Below are positions 1-8,423 of a stretch of DNA of 64,000 nt, in pieces (position 1 is the stretch's first letter; each line of letters opens with the position of its first letter). Source of the stretch: AP-15 sp963703745 (GTDB lineage: Bacteria > Pseudomonadota > Alphaproteobacteria > ATCC43930 > CGMCC-115725); the NCBI GenBank assembly GCA_963703745.1, contig CAVPFL010000002.1:1178001-1242000 (forward strand). The letters run 5' to 3'. The position numbers and the translations under genes are program-made. The notes beneath the pieces were generated by a model that worked only from the letters and a program-made list of their open reading frames with translations, made no database searches and had not been told where the DNA came from.

Positions 1-53
1 GCGAGCTCAAGTGCTCCCTTAAGACCGGTCACAGAAGTCGGCCTTTTTTCAGC

Positions 54-1442
54 ATGGCGCCTCGCATATTGTCGTTGGCGATGAACGCATGCCGACCCAT
101 CCGGCTCAACGCCTTCGACATGGCGTGCGTCGGCCATATTCAGCACGGCATGTGGACGCATCCGCGTGACCATTCGTCAGACTATACCTCGCTCGACCAT
201 TGGGTGAGCCTCGCGCGCATGCTGGAGCGCGGCCTGTTCGACGGACTTTTTCTCGCGGACGTGCTCGGTGCTTACGATGTCTACGGGGGAAATGCGGACG
301 CCTCGCTGCGAGCCGGAGTGCAGATCCCGCTGCTCGATCCGATGGCGCTGGTGCCGGCGATGGCCTACGCGACCACACATCTCGGCTTTGGCGTGACCTG
401 TAACCTTGCGTACGAACCGCCCTTCTTGTTCGCCCGTCGCATGGCGACATTGGATCAATTGACGCGCGGCCGGATCGGCTGGAACATCGTCACCGGTTAT
501 CTGGATAGCGCTGCGCGGGCCATGGGTTTCGATGCGCAGATGGAGCACGACGACCGGTATGAGCTGGCGGACGAATATCTGCAGGTGGTCTACGCGCTGT
601 GGGAGGGCGGTTGGGCGGACGGTGCGGTAAAGCGTGATCGCCCACACGGCATTTACACCGACCCGCGCCGGGTGCGCCTGGTGCACCATCACGGCAAGCA
701 GTTCCATGTCGACGCCGTCCCGCTATGGGAGCCATCGCCGCAGCGCACACCGGTATTGTACCAGGCGGGCGCCTCCGACCGTGGCCGCATATTCGCGGCT
801 CGCCACGCCGAGTGCGTATTCGTCAATGCCAGCACCAAGCAGAATGTGCGCCGCATTGTCACCGATCTCCGCACCCGTGCCGCGCCGCGTCCAATGCTGG
901 TATTTGTTGGTGCCAGCGTCGTGACCGGTCGTACCGAGGGGGAGGCGCGCGAGCTTCTGGCGGAATACCGGCGCCACGCCAGTGTCGAAGGCGCCCTGGC
1001 ACATGCCGCTGCCTCGCTCGGCATCGATTTCACCCGCTTCGGCATGGACGAGCCGATCGACGCAGGTGCGACTCAGGCCATTCGCTCCAATGTAGAGGCG
1101 ATCACCGCCTCGCTCGGCGCGGGCTGGTCCAAGCGCCGGTTGATCGACCGGTTCGTGCTCGGCAGCCGCCAGCCGCCCATTGTCGGCTCGCCTGAGCAGG
1201 TCGCGGACCAACTGATCGCCTGGGTCAGTGAAGCCGATGTCGACGGCTTCAATCTCTCCCGCACCGTTGTTCCGGAGTGTCTGGAGAGCTTCATTGAGCT
1301 GGTGCTACCGATCTTACAGGAGCGCGGCGTCTACAAACGCGATTATGCTCCCGGCACCTACCGTCAGAAGCTGTTCGGTTGCGGCGACCGGTTGCCCGAC
1401 GAACATCCCGCGGCGGCGGCGCGCTGGAGCGCTGACCGTTGA
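54..1442 (+). CDS. FMN-dependent monooxygenase, NtaA/SnaA/DszA type
   Basis: A 462-residue member of the bacterial-luciferase-like (LLM) superfamily, in the branch that holds nitrilotriacetate monooxygenase component A and DszA. Such enzymes use reduced FMN supplied by a separate reductase to hydroxylate or cleave small molecules in the cytoplasm. The family pattern is clear: LNAFDM near the N-terminus, ERGLFDGLFLADVLG near residue 60, the strongly conserved GRIGWNIVTGYLDSAARAMG near residue 145, and a C-terminal GSPEQVADQL. Length fits the family (about 440-470). The ATG at 54 has no clear ribosome binding site and ATG 81 is an alternative. No flavin reductase gene lies nearby, so the substrate is unknown. 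Confidence 0.88.
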   Translation: MAPRILSLAMNACRPIRLNAFDMACVGHIQHGMWTHPRDHSSDYTSLDHWVSLARMLERGLFDGLFLADVLGAYDVYGGNADASLRAGVQIPLLDPMALVPAMAYATTHLGFGVTCNLAYEPPFLFARRMATLDQLTRGRIGWNIVTGYLDSAARAMGFDAQMEHDDRYELADEYLQVVYALWEGGWADGAVKRDRPHGIYTDPRRVRLVHHHGKQFHVDAVPLWEPSPQRTPVLYQAGASDRGRIFAARHAECVFVNASTKQNVRRIVTDLRTRAAPRPMLVFVGASVVTGRTEGEARELLAEYRRHASVEGALAHAAASLGIDFTRFGMDEPIDAGATQAIRSNVEAITASLGAGWSKRRLIDRFVLGSRQPPIVGSPEQVADQLIAWVSEADVDGFNLSRTVVPECLESFIELVLPILQERGVYKRDYAPGTYRQKLFGCGDRLPDEHPAAAARWSADR

Positions 1443-1489
1443 TACTGAGGAGCTGACTGAAGATGATTCCCTCGATATCAATGGGTTAT

Positions 1490-1850
1490 CGTCATTCCTG
1501 CGGAAGCAGGAATCCAGGTTCCGAGATCCTGTCGCTCGCCCTGGACCCCCGCTTTCGCGCTACGGCATTCACACATCCGGGGACGGCGAAGAATCCCGCA
1601 AGCCGACGGCAAGATACTTCCGCCCCCTTGATGGGGGCGGGTCGGGGTGGGGGTGATGCTACGAGCGGCAGGCGATTGGCGGCGAGATCGACCGCCGTTG
1701 CCCGCTTCCGGCTGCGTCGCGATAGCGTCGGTGCTCACCCCCTCCATCAAGGGGGAGGGCCTCAGCAACGACGGCTACAGGTGCCGCTAATCCACTCGCG
1801 ACGCCGCAGAAAATGTGTGAATACAGTAGCGCTTTCGCAGGGGTGACGAA
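1490..1850. repeat. Composite intergenic palindromic repeat region
   Basis: This 460-bp gap between the monooxygenase and the esterase is made of repeat sequence and holds no credible gene. It opens with a perfect 8-bp inverted repeat around a GGAA loop (1494-1513), of the widespread CATTCCTGCG type. It continues with a stretch (about 1565-1650) that recurs in inverted orientation at about 56330-56420, then a GC-rich arm containing CCCCTTGATGGGGG whose partner CCCCTCCATCAAGGGGG lies at about 1738-1757. It closes with a GCTTTCGCAGGGGTGACGA-like end. The layout suggests a mosaic of REP- or MITE-like units. Confidence 0.7.
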
Positions 1851-1906
1851 TTACAACATTGGTATTACGCACCTCATTTTCGGTCGAACACTAGGGGTTA
1901 AATTGC

Positions 1907-2914
1907 ATGCGCAAGTTTTTTGGGCCGACCGGCTCAGTCAGCCGAACCACTGTCGAGAGCGAAGCTCTCAAAAGCAATATGCTGGGCGATCCGACAGCGC
2001 GCGTTGTCGATGTGTACGTCCCCGCCGGGCATGACGGACAGGGATTGCCGCTGCTCATCGATCTGGTCGGTTTCACCGGCAGCGGCCTGTCTCATACCAA
2101 CTGGACCGGCTTTCGCGAGAACCTGCCAGAGCGGCTCGATCGGCTGATCGGCGAACAGCGCATGCCGCCCGTCGTCGTCGCCTTTCCCGATTGCTTCACC
2201 CGGCTCGGCGGAAACCAATACATCAACTCGGCTTCGATGGGTGCTTGGGAGGACTTCCTGCTGCACGAAATGCTGCCGGCAGTCGAGCAGCGCTTCGGCT
2301 GCGGCGGCACCGGTCGGCGCGGCGTGTTCGGCAAGAGTTCCGGCGGGTATGGCGCGATCACCCACGCGCTGCGCCACTCCGACATCTGGGCGGCCGCGGC
2401 CTGTCATTCGGGCGATATGGGCTTCGAGGTGTGCTATCTGCCCGACATGCCGGCGGTGCTGCGCTCCCTCGCCGGCGCGGAGAACTCCATCGAGCGCTGG
2501 TGGCAGAAGCTCGAGACAGCAACAAAACATTCCGACGGTTCCGGCAAGGTCATCAACGCGCTGGCAATGGCGGCGAGCTACGATCCCGATCCGACGCAGT
2601 TTCTCGGGATGCGGCTGCCGGTCACCTTCGACACCTGCGAGGTTATCGAGGAACGCTGGGCGAATTGGCTGCGCCAGGACCCTGCCGTCGCGGTCGAAAC
2701 CCAGGCCGACAATCTGCGGCGGCTGAAGGCGCTCTACATCGATTGCGGTACGAACGACCAGTTCAATCTGCTCTATGGCGCCCGCCGGTTGGTGCGGCGG
2801 CTAAACGGACTCGGCATTGCGCATCGCTACGAGGAGTTCCCCGACAACCATACCAATGTCGATTACCGGATGGACGAGAGCCTGCCGTTTCTCGCCCAGG
2901 CGCTGTCCGGTTGA
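1907..2914 (+). CDS. Alpha/beta-hydrolase, esterase D-like
   Basis: A 335-residue putative esterase of the alpha/beta-hydrolase fold. The nucleophile elbow FGKSSGGYGA lies near residue 144 and fits G-x-S-x-G. A late DNHTNVDYR near residue 318 offers the catalytic histidine, and LYIDCGTNDQF just before it is the usual place for the acidic residue. No signal peptide is seen, so action is probably cytoplasmic on a small ester or thioester. The gene stands alone between a repeat region and an oppositely oriented flavoprotein. The ATG follows an AGGGG-like ribosome binding site. The substrate cannot be read from sequence. Confidence 0.85.
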   Translation: MRKFFGPTGSVSRTTVESEALKSNMLGDPTARVVDVYVPAGHDGQGLPLLIDLVGFTGSGLSHTNWTGFRENLPERLDRLIGEQRMPPVVVAFPDCFTRLGGNQYINSASMGAWEDFLLHEMLPAVEQRFGCGGTGRRGVFGKSSGGYGAITHALRHSDIWAAAACHSGDMGFEVCYLPDMPAVLRSLAGAENSIERWWQKLETATKHSDGSGKVINALAMAASYDPDPTQFLGMRLPVTFDTCEVIEERWANWLRQDPAVAVETQADNLRRLKALYIDCGTNDQFNLLYGARRLVRRLNGLGIAHRYEEFPDNHTNVDYRMDESLPFLAQALSG

Positions 2915-2929
2915 AGTAACGGCTGCAGT

Positions 2930-4554
2930 CTATGCGCCGTCGATCATGTGCCGGACGGCGAGGTAGCTGAACGTCATCGCTGAAGCGAGCGACAAGCCGG
3001 CCTGGTAGCCGATCCCTTGCTCGGTGGCGGCTGCAGCATTGCCGGAGGCATAGAGGCCCGGAATGGGATGACGCCGTTGGTGGATCACCCGTCCACGAAT
3101 GTCTGTGAGCAAGCCGACGGAGGAGCCGCCAGCCGGACGTAGTTCGATGCCGTAGAAAGGTGGCTCTTCGATGGCTCCGAGGGTGCCATTAGCGCTTTGT
3201 GCAGTGTTCGTTGCAGCGAGTTTCCATTGGTGTTCGCCACGGTGAAAGTCATCATCCGCGCCCTTCCCCACAAAACCATTGAAGCGGCGGACCGTGTTCT
3301 TCAGTTGCTCGGGATCGATCCCGAGCTTCTCCGCCAATTCCGGCAAATTCCCGGCGCGTGACACGGTCTCCGGCACGGCGCTGCCGATCGGCCGGTTGGC
3401 GAAGGAATATTTCTTCAGATATTGCCCGTCGAAAATCAAATAGGCAGGCAGATTGGGGTATTCGTGCCGCACCGGGTCGAACAATCGAAGCTGCGGCACG
3501 ATCCCCTGGAAGAATGTCTCGTCGGCAAAGCGCCGGCCGTGTCTGTTCACCAAAATCGTATGCGGGCTGCACAGTTCGACGATCCCGGCATAGATGCATG
3601 TCGCCGTCCCGCCGGGCATCTCCGGCGGAATAGTGTAGGCCAGCATCACCCGCAAACTGTTCTCGATCTTATGCAATATGCCGCCGATCTCCGCGCCGAG
3701 AACGAGACCGTCGCCGGCCAGAGATGCCGGCATCAAGTCCGACGCCTCCTGAGCGAAGCCCGGAAGCTGCTCGAATTCCCAGCTCATTTGCGGGTTCGCG
3801 CCGTACCCGCCGGTAGCGAGGATGACCCCCTTGCGGGCTCTGATAGTTTCACCAGATTGCATAACGACGCCGGTCACTCGCTGGCTCTCGACCGCAAGGC
3901 GTTCGACCTGCTGATCGGTCAGCACCGGTACGCCGCGAGCGCGCAGCACCTTGAGGAAATGGCAGATCAAGCCGAGCCCTTGCCGCGCATGTCCTGCCGC
4001 TGGCGCTCGCGGATGAGGTCCTGATCCCAGCGCGGAAAGCTGTTGATGCCGCCCCAGGCGATCTGCTCTTCGGCGGTCACGAAGCCGGGTACGTCATCGG
4101 GCGCTGAGAGACGTTCGCGCCAGTCGCCGAGATCGAATCCCGAGATCAGGTCGACCTCGAGAGACCGCCCGACCGCGCAGGAGCCTGGAGAGTTGCCGTA
4201 ATAATGATCGGTCAAGCCGCGGATAACGCGAAAACGGACGCCGCATCTTTCAAAAAATTGCAGCGCCTCCGGCGAACGGTCGACGAACGTGCGCATTCGA
4301 TCCTCGTCGAGACAGCCGCCGCCGAGAAACCGCATATAGGCGACGACCTCGTCCCGCGTGTCGCTGTAGCCGGCAGCTTGCGCCAGATGATTCTGTCCGA
4401 CCCAGATCAGCCCGTAGGAGTGGACGGTGCCGCCGCCCAAGGTGCTCGCCTTTTCGAGGACGACCGGCCGCAGCCCCAGTTCGTGGGCAGCGAGCGCCCC
4501 GGCGAGGCCCGCGGTGCCGGATCCGAGAATGACGACGTCCCAGCGATCGCTCAT
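2930..4554 (-). pseudogene. FAD-dependent fumarate reductase/ketosteroid dehydrogenase-like flavoprotein, frameshifted
   Basis: Two overlapping minus-strand frames together make one flavoprotein of about 540 residues. The first part (4554 to 3967) has the Rossmann motif VVILGSGTAGLAGALAA and the following LEKASTLGGGT. The second (from 3970) has GVILATGGYGANP, the HGRRFADETF segment and the C-terminal FAD signature GLYASGNAAAATEQG. The join lies at about 3967-3985: frame one ends after GKGSA and frame two resumes QGLGLICHFLK, so one missing base there would restore GKGLGLICHFLK. ATG 4554 is preferred over a TTG upstream. The break may be true decay, a sequencing error, or rarely recoding. Confidence 0.8.
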
Positions 4555-4602
4555 CTCGATGCGAGCCGGGAAAAACCCGGCCAAACCCGCGATGGGAGGA
4601 GA

Positions 4603-5088
4603 TTACGCGGGACGATGACGGGACGTCGCCGGTGCTGCGGCTGCCATTGCCGCCGCGACCTTGTCGGGACGAGTAAACGCCAAATACTCGCGCGCGAACT
4701 CGGGCGGCAGGATTTCGACCATCGACTCGTTCTCGACCCAGACTTCGATCACATGGAACGGGCCGCGGTTGCAGCGGAAGCATTGCCAGCCTTCGCGGGC
4801 CGCAATGGCCTCGACCTTGTCCGCGTCGGTGGCGACGCTGAGCGCGAAATGGGTCGCCCCATAGCCGCGCGCTTCCTTCTTCACAAAGCTCCCGCCATTG
4901 GTGCCGCCCGGCTGTAGCTCGGTTCCGGCCGGATAGACCTCGACCCCCGATCCGTGCTCGTCGAGCTGCAGCGCGAAAAAGCTTCCCGGGTTGGGCGGGA
5001 ACGGCACCGCCTTACCACCCATGAATTCAGCCAGAACTCCAGCGACATGCTGCGGATCGCGCGCGGCGATAGAAAGATGATGGATCAT
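4603..5088 (-). CDS. VOC-superfamily (glyoxalase-like) protein
   Basis: A 161-residue vicinal-oxygen-chelate fold protein. It starts MIHHLSIAARDPQHVAGVL, the usual first beta-alpha unit with a metal-ligand histidine, and continues with GATHFALSVATDADKVEAIA and HVIEVWVENESMVEILPPEF, where a late glutamate is the expected ligand. The start at 5088 is set by a GAGGA ribosome binding site; a longer frame up to 5124 lacks one. It lies 48 bp upstream of the frameshifted flavoprotein on the same strand, so the two are probably co-transcribed. Metal-dependent dioxygenase or isomerase activity is possible; the substrate is unknown. Confidence 0.82.
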   Translation of the reverse strand: MIHHLSIAARDPQHVAGVLAEFMGGKAVPFPPNPGSFFALQLDEHGSGVEVYPAGTELQPGGTNGGSFVKKEARGYGATHFALSVATDADKVEAIAAREGWQCFRCNRGPFHVIEVWVENESMVEILPPEFAREYLAFTRPDKVAAAMAAAAPATSRHRPA

Positions 5089-5184
5089 GGCTTCCTCACG
5101 AATTTGCCGAGCAAGGAATAGCACCGCGAGACGACTCGCGCGACTGTGCCCTTATTCCGATAATCATGATCAGAAATTGCCTAA

Positions 5185-5214
5185 TTGACATCGCATGTGG
5201 GGTCCTGATATATG
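5185..5214 (+). promoter_or_regulatory. Possible sigma-70-type promoter upstream of MmgE/PrpD gene
   Basis: A consensus TTGACA at 5185-5190 is followed after 18 bp by TATATG (5209-5214) in a locally AT-rich stretch of a GC-rich window. It points at the MmgE/PrpD gene 220 bp downstream. The rest of the 349-bp divergent gap (5089-5437) shows no gene. Confidence 0.35.
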
Positions 5215-5437
5215 GTCCAGATAGGAGTTCTGCTTCCGATCGGGCGACTCCGCCGGCCCGGAGCATTTCAACTCAAAGAAGAAATCCCACTGTAAATTTG
5301 CGGCAGATACAGCGCCGGTCGTTAGCCGACGCAACTGGTCGTTGCAGCTTTCGAAGGCCCGGAGGAAATTCGGGCAATGGCGACAGGCCGCGAACCGGCG
5401 CATAATGAGGGCGGGATCGGAATTGCGGAGGACAGTC

Positions 5438-6784
5438 ATGGCGTTGACTCAGGATCTCGGCCGCTTCGTGGCCGATGTCTCGTTCGCGCAGCTACCCCAA
5501 GGGGCGGTCGATGTCGCGCGCATCGGCTTCACCGATTGCATCGCGACGATGATCGCGGGCGCCCATGACCCGGCGCCACAGTTGTTGCGCAAGGCGCTGC
5601 ACCCATCGGGTGGCGAGGCAACCCTGTACTTCACCGGCGAGAAGAGCCCTGCACCCGAGGCGGCGTGGATCAACGGCACCGCCGGGCACGCGCTCGACTA
5701 TGACGATGTGGCCTCGCTGCGCGGCCATCCGAGCACCGTGCTCGTCCCGGCGATTTTGGCCGAAGGCGAGACGCTCGGCGCCACGGGGCGCGACATGCTC
5801 GCTGCCTATGTCGCCGGATACGAGACCTGGGCTGAGCTCGCATGGCGCGATCCCGGCCATCATCACCGCAAAGGCTGGCATCCGACCGGGATCTTCGGCC
5901 CGATCGGGGCGGCGGCGGCCTGCGCATCATTGCGCCGCCTCGATGCCGGCGCCGCGACCCGAGCGTTGGCGCTCGCAGCGTCGCAGAGCAGCGGCATCAT
6001 GGCCAATTTCGGCACGATGACGAAGCCGTTCCACGCCGGCCGTTCGGCGCATTCGGGGCTGATATCGGCGCGGTTCGCCGAGCTGGGCTTCACCGCCGCC
6101 ACCGACGCCCTCGAGCATCCGCAGGGCTTTTTGAGCGCGGTATCGCCCGAGGGGAAGGTCGACCGCGAGACTCCGCCGCATGGGCTCGGCAATGAGTGGT
6201 GGATCCTCAAATACCGTCTCGGGATCAAGAAATACCCGGCTTGCTACTGTACCCATCGGGCGCTCGACGCGATGCTCGAATTGCTCGCCCGCCATCCGCT
6301 GAAGCCCGCCGACATCGAGCGCATTACCGTATCGATTAGCGACACCCACTCACTGATCCTGCGCAACCACCAGCCGCAGACCGGGCTCGCCGCCAGGTTC
6401 AGCATGGAATTCGCGATGGCGGCGGCGGTGATCTCGCAGCGTGCCGGCCTTGCCGAATTTACCGACGGCTTCGTCCGGCGCCCCGAGGTGCAAGAGCTGA
6501 TGCGCCGGGTCGGGGTCGAGACCAACCAGAACTACGATCCCGACGTTTCGGGCGCCTCGGTCTTCGACCAAGTGCGTGTCGATCTCGTCGGTGGCGGTGT
6601 CGTTGAAAGCGAGAAGGTGGCGCGGGCAAAAGGCCATGCCGACCGACCGCTCAGCGAGGACGAACTCTTCGAGAAGTTCCGCACCTGCCTCGATGCGGGT
6701 GGTGCCAGGATCGCGCCCGAATTGTTGTTCGACCGCCTGCGGCATCTGGAGGATCTGTCGGCGCGCGAATTGACCGTGGTATGA
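5438..6784 (+). CDS. MmgE/PrpD family protein
   Basis: A 448-residue member of the MmgE/PrpD family, which includes 2-methylcitrate dehydratase, cis-aconitate decarboxylase and itaconate-like enzymes. Visible family marks are GFTDCIATMIAGAHD near residue 30, NGTAGHALDYDDV near residue 82 and KKYPACYCTHRALDAM near residue 265, the last holding the conserved helix after the active site. ATG 5438 follows a GGAGG ribosome binding site. The stop overlaps the next start (ATGA), giving translational coupling to the SIMPL gene. A second divergent paralogue lies at 38371. The exact dehydratase or decarboxylase reaction cannot be assigned. Confidence 0.88.
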   Translation: MALTQDLGRFVADVSFAQLPQGAVDVARIGFTDCIATMIAGAHDPAPQLLRKALHPSGGEATLYFTGEKSPAPEAAWINGTAGHALDYDDVASLRGHPSTVLVPAILAEGETLGATGRDMLAAYVAGYETWAELAWRDPGHHHRKGWHPTGIFGPIGAAAACASLRRLDAGAATRALALAASQSSGIMANFGTMTKPFHAGRSAHSGLISARFAELGFTAATDALEHPQGFLSAVSPEGKVDRETPPHGLGNEWWILKYRLGIKKYPACYCTHRALDAMLELLARHPLKPADIERITVSISDTHSLILRNHQPQTGLAARFSMEFAMAAAVISQRAGLAEFTDGFVRRPEVQELMRRVGVETNQNYDPDVSGASVFDQVRVDLVGGGVVESEKVARAKGHADRPLSEDELFEKFRTCLDAGGARIAPELLFDRLRHLEDLSARELTVV

Positions 6785-7479
6785 GAGCAATTGGAGCCGG
6801 CTTTCTACTTGCCGCCAGCTTTATCCTTTGCACACCGGGAGCGATGCTCGCGCAGCCGGCGGATCAGCCGATGACCGTGCTCCATGTTAGCCAGACCGCG
6901 GAGCGCAACGTGCTGCGCGACCTCCTGCGCATCGACCTGCGCGTCGAGGAAACGGGAGCCGACCCGTTGACGATCCAATCGGCCATCAATCGCCGCATGG
7001 CGGCCGCACTCGACCGGGCACATCAAGTACAAGGCGTCGAGGTCGAAACCGGTTCCTACGGCGTCGGCGAGGAACGGCCACAAAGCGGTCCGTCACATTG
7101 GCGGGGCAGCCAGTCGCTGATTTTGCGCAGCAAAGCCGCCGATGCGGCGCTGAAGCTCGCTGGCGCGCTCCAATCCGACGGTCTGTTGATGTCGTCAATG
7201 GCGTACGAGGCTTCGCCCGAGATCGTGCGCGGCGCCGAGGAGGATTTGACCGCCGAGGCGCTAGCGGCACTAGACCGGCGAGCGGCATCGATCGCCGATC
7301 GCATGCACCTTAGCGTGCTCCGCTATCGCGATCTGCACGTCGGCAATGCCGAGACCGGGGGCCGCCCGGTACCGCGGTTTGCCGCGGCGGCGATGGCAGT
7401 GCCGGTCGCCGAGCCGGGCGAAGCGACGATCCGGGTGACGATCGAGGCCGAGCTGCTGCTCGCCGCGCCGCGACCGTAA
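6781..7479 (+). CDS. SIMPL-domain (DUF541) periplasmic protein
   Basis: A 232-residue exported protein. The first 24 residues are a Sec signal peptide (hydrophobic ILCTPGAMLA, cleavage near AQPA). The mature part matches the SIMPL/DUF541 family: VLHVSQTAERNVLRDLLRIDLRVEE at the start, then INRRMAAALDRAHQV, and near the end RVTIEAELLLA. SIMPL proteins are periplasmic and their role is mostly unknown. The ATG overlaps the MmgE/PrpD stop by 4 bp, and a thiamine-phosphate-synthase-like gene follows after 12 bp, so the three form an operon of unclear logic. Confidence 0.82.
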   Translation: MRAIGAGFLLAASFILCTPGAMLAQPADQPMTVLHVSQTAERNVLRDLLRIDLRVEETGADPLTIQSAINRRMAAALDRAHQVQGVEVETGSYGVGEERPQSGPSHWRGSQSLILRSKAADAALKLAGALQSDGLLMSSMAYEASPEIVRGAEEDLTAEALAALDRRAASIADRMHLSVLRYRDLHVGNAETGGRPVPRFAAAAMAVPVAEPGEATIRVTIEAELLLAAPRP

Positions 7480-7491
7480 GCGAGACCTCGG

Positions 7492-8124
7492 GTGACGCTC
7501 CCGGTCCCGGAGCTGCTCGTCATCTCGGATCGCCATCAGGCGCGGCGCCCGCTCGAAGAGGTCGCCGAGGCTGTCCTCGCGGGCGGCTGCCTCTGGTTCA
7601 GCCTGCGCGAGAAGGACCTGCCGGCCGATGAGCGGCGCAGACTTCTCAGCAAGTTGATTGCGCTCGGGCGCCGGTTCGGGGCGGTCGTGACGGCACACGA
7701 GGACATCGAGGCCGTCGCGGCAACGGGTGCCGACGGGGTGCATCTGCCCAGCGGAGGCAATCCCGCGGCTGCGCGCGCGCGGCTGCCCGGCGCGCTGATC
7801 GGCGCCTCCGCGCACTCCGCAGACGAGGCGGCGGCACTGCTGCGGGCGGGGGCGGATTACGTCACCGTGAGCCCGGTCTTCGTCACCGCGAGCAAGCCCG
7901 GCTATGGTCCCGCGATCGGCCTCGATGGTCTCACGCACATTGTCTCCCAGGCTCCCGGTCCGGTCATTGCTCTCGGCGGCATCACTCCGGAGAACGCCGC
8001 CTTGTGCCTAAGCACCGGGGTGCGCGGTGTCGCTGTCATGGGCGAGATCATGCGCGCGGCGGACCCGCAAACAACCGTCAAACAGATCCTGCGGGTGATC
8101 ACCGGCCAATTGATGCCGCCATGA
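7492..8124 (+). CDS. Thiamine-phosphate synthase/TenI-family protein
   Basis: A 210-residue TIM-barrel protein of the ThiE/TenI family. ThiE joins the hydroxymethylpyrimidine and thiazole phosphates to make thiamine phosphate; TenI aromatises the thiazole. Seen here are SLREKD near residue 37, GADGVHLP near residue 80, DYVTVSPVFVTASKPGYGP near residue 125 and the phosphate-binding VIALGGITPENA near residue 158. The SPVF.T.SKPGYGP loop is the variant found in many proteobacterial ThiE-like paralogues rather than in canonical ThiE, so a side role or TenI-like activity is possible. The start is GTG 7492 with a weak ribosome binding site. Confidence 0.8.
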   Translation: MTLPVPELLVISDRHQARRPLEEVAEAVLAGGCLWFSLREKDLPADERRRLLSKLIALGRRFGAVVTAHEDIEAVAATGADGVHLPSGGNPAAARARLPGALIGASAHSADEAAALLRAGADYVTVSPVFVTASKPGYGPAIGLDGLTHIVSQAPGPVIALGGITPENAALCLSTGVRGVAVMGEIMRAADPQTTVKQILRVITGQLMPP

Positions 8125-8225
8125 ACGACTACCAGTCGCCGCAATCGTAGATAAGGTTAACTGGAACTGAACCGTCCTCTCTTGTCGTTATTCCTCTAAG
8201 GAAACAAAGTTCAGGAGGTATAGCG

Positions 8226-8402
8226 ATGAGGAAAATCGTTCTTGCGACGCTCGCAGCCCTTGTCCTCGGCACCGCCGCATTGTCGTCGCCGGCGGAAGCG
8301 CGGTGCTGGTGGAACGGCTACGCTATGCATTGCTGGCATCCCCATCCCCACGCGTGGTGGTGGCACCACCATCATTGGGGCCCTTACGCCTATTATCGTT
8401 AA
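8226..8402 (+). CDS. Small secreted Trp/His-rich peptide
   Basis: A 58-codon reading frame preceded by a strong AGGAGGT ribosome binding site 6 bp before the ATG and closed by TAA-TAG. Residues 1-25 form a textbook Sec signal peptide (MRKIVLATLAALVLG..., cleavage after AEA). The mature part is only about 33 residues: two cysteines within CWWNGYAMHCW, then alternating HPHPH, AWWWHHHH and a PYAYY tail. Short GCWW...HHH secreted peptides occur in Rhizobiales and relatives without a known role; the histidine run suggests metal binding (inference). It is isolated between the thiamine-family gene and the TcuA-like gene. Confidence 0.72.
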   Translation: MRKIVLATLAALVLGTAALSSPAEARCWWNGYAMHCWHPHPHAWWWHHHHWGPYAYYR

Positions 8403-8423
8403 TAGGCATCCCGAGCGCCCGGG

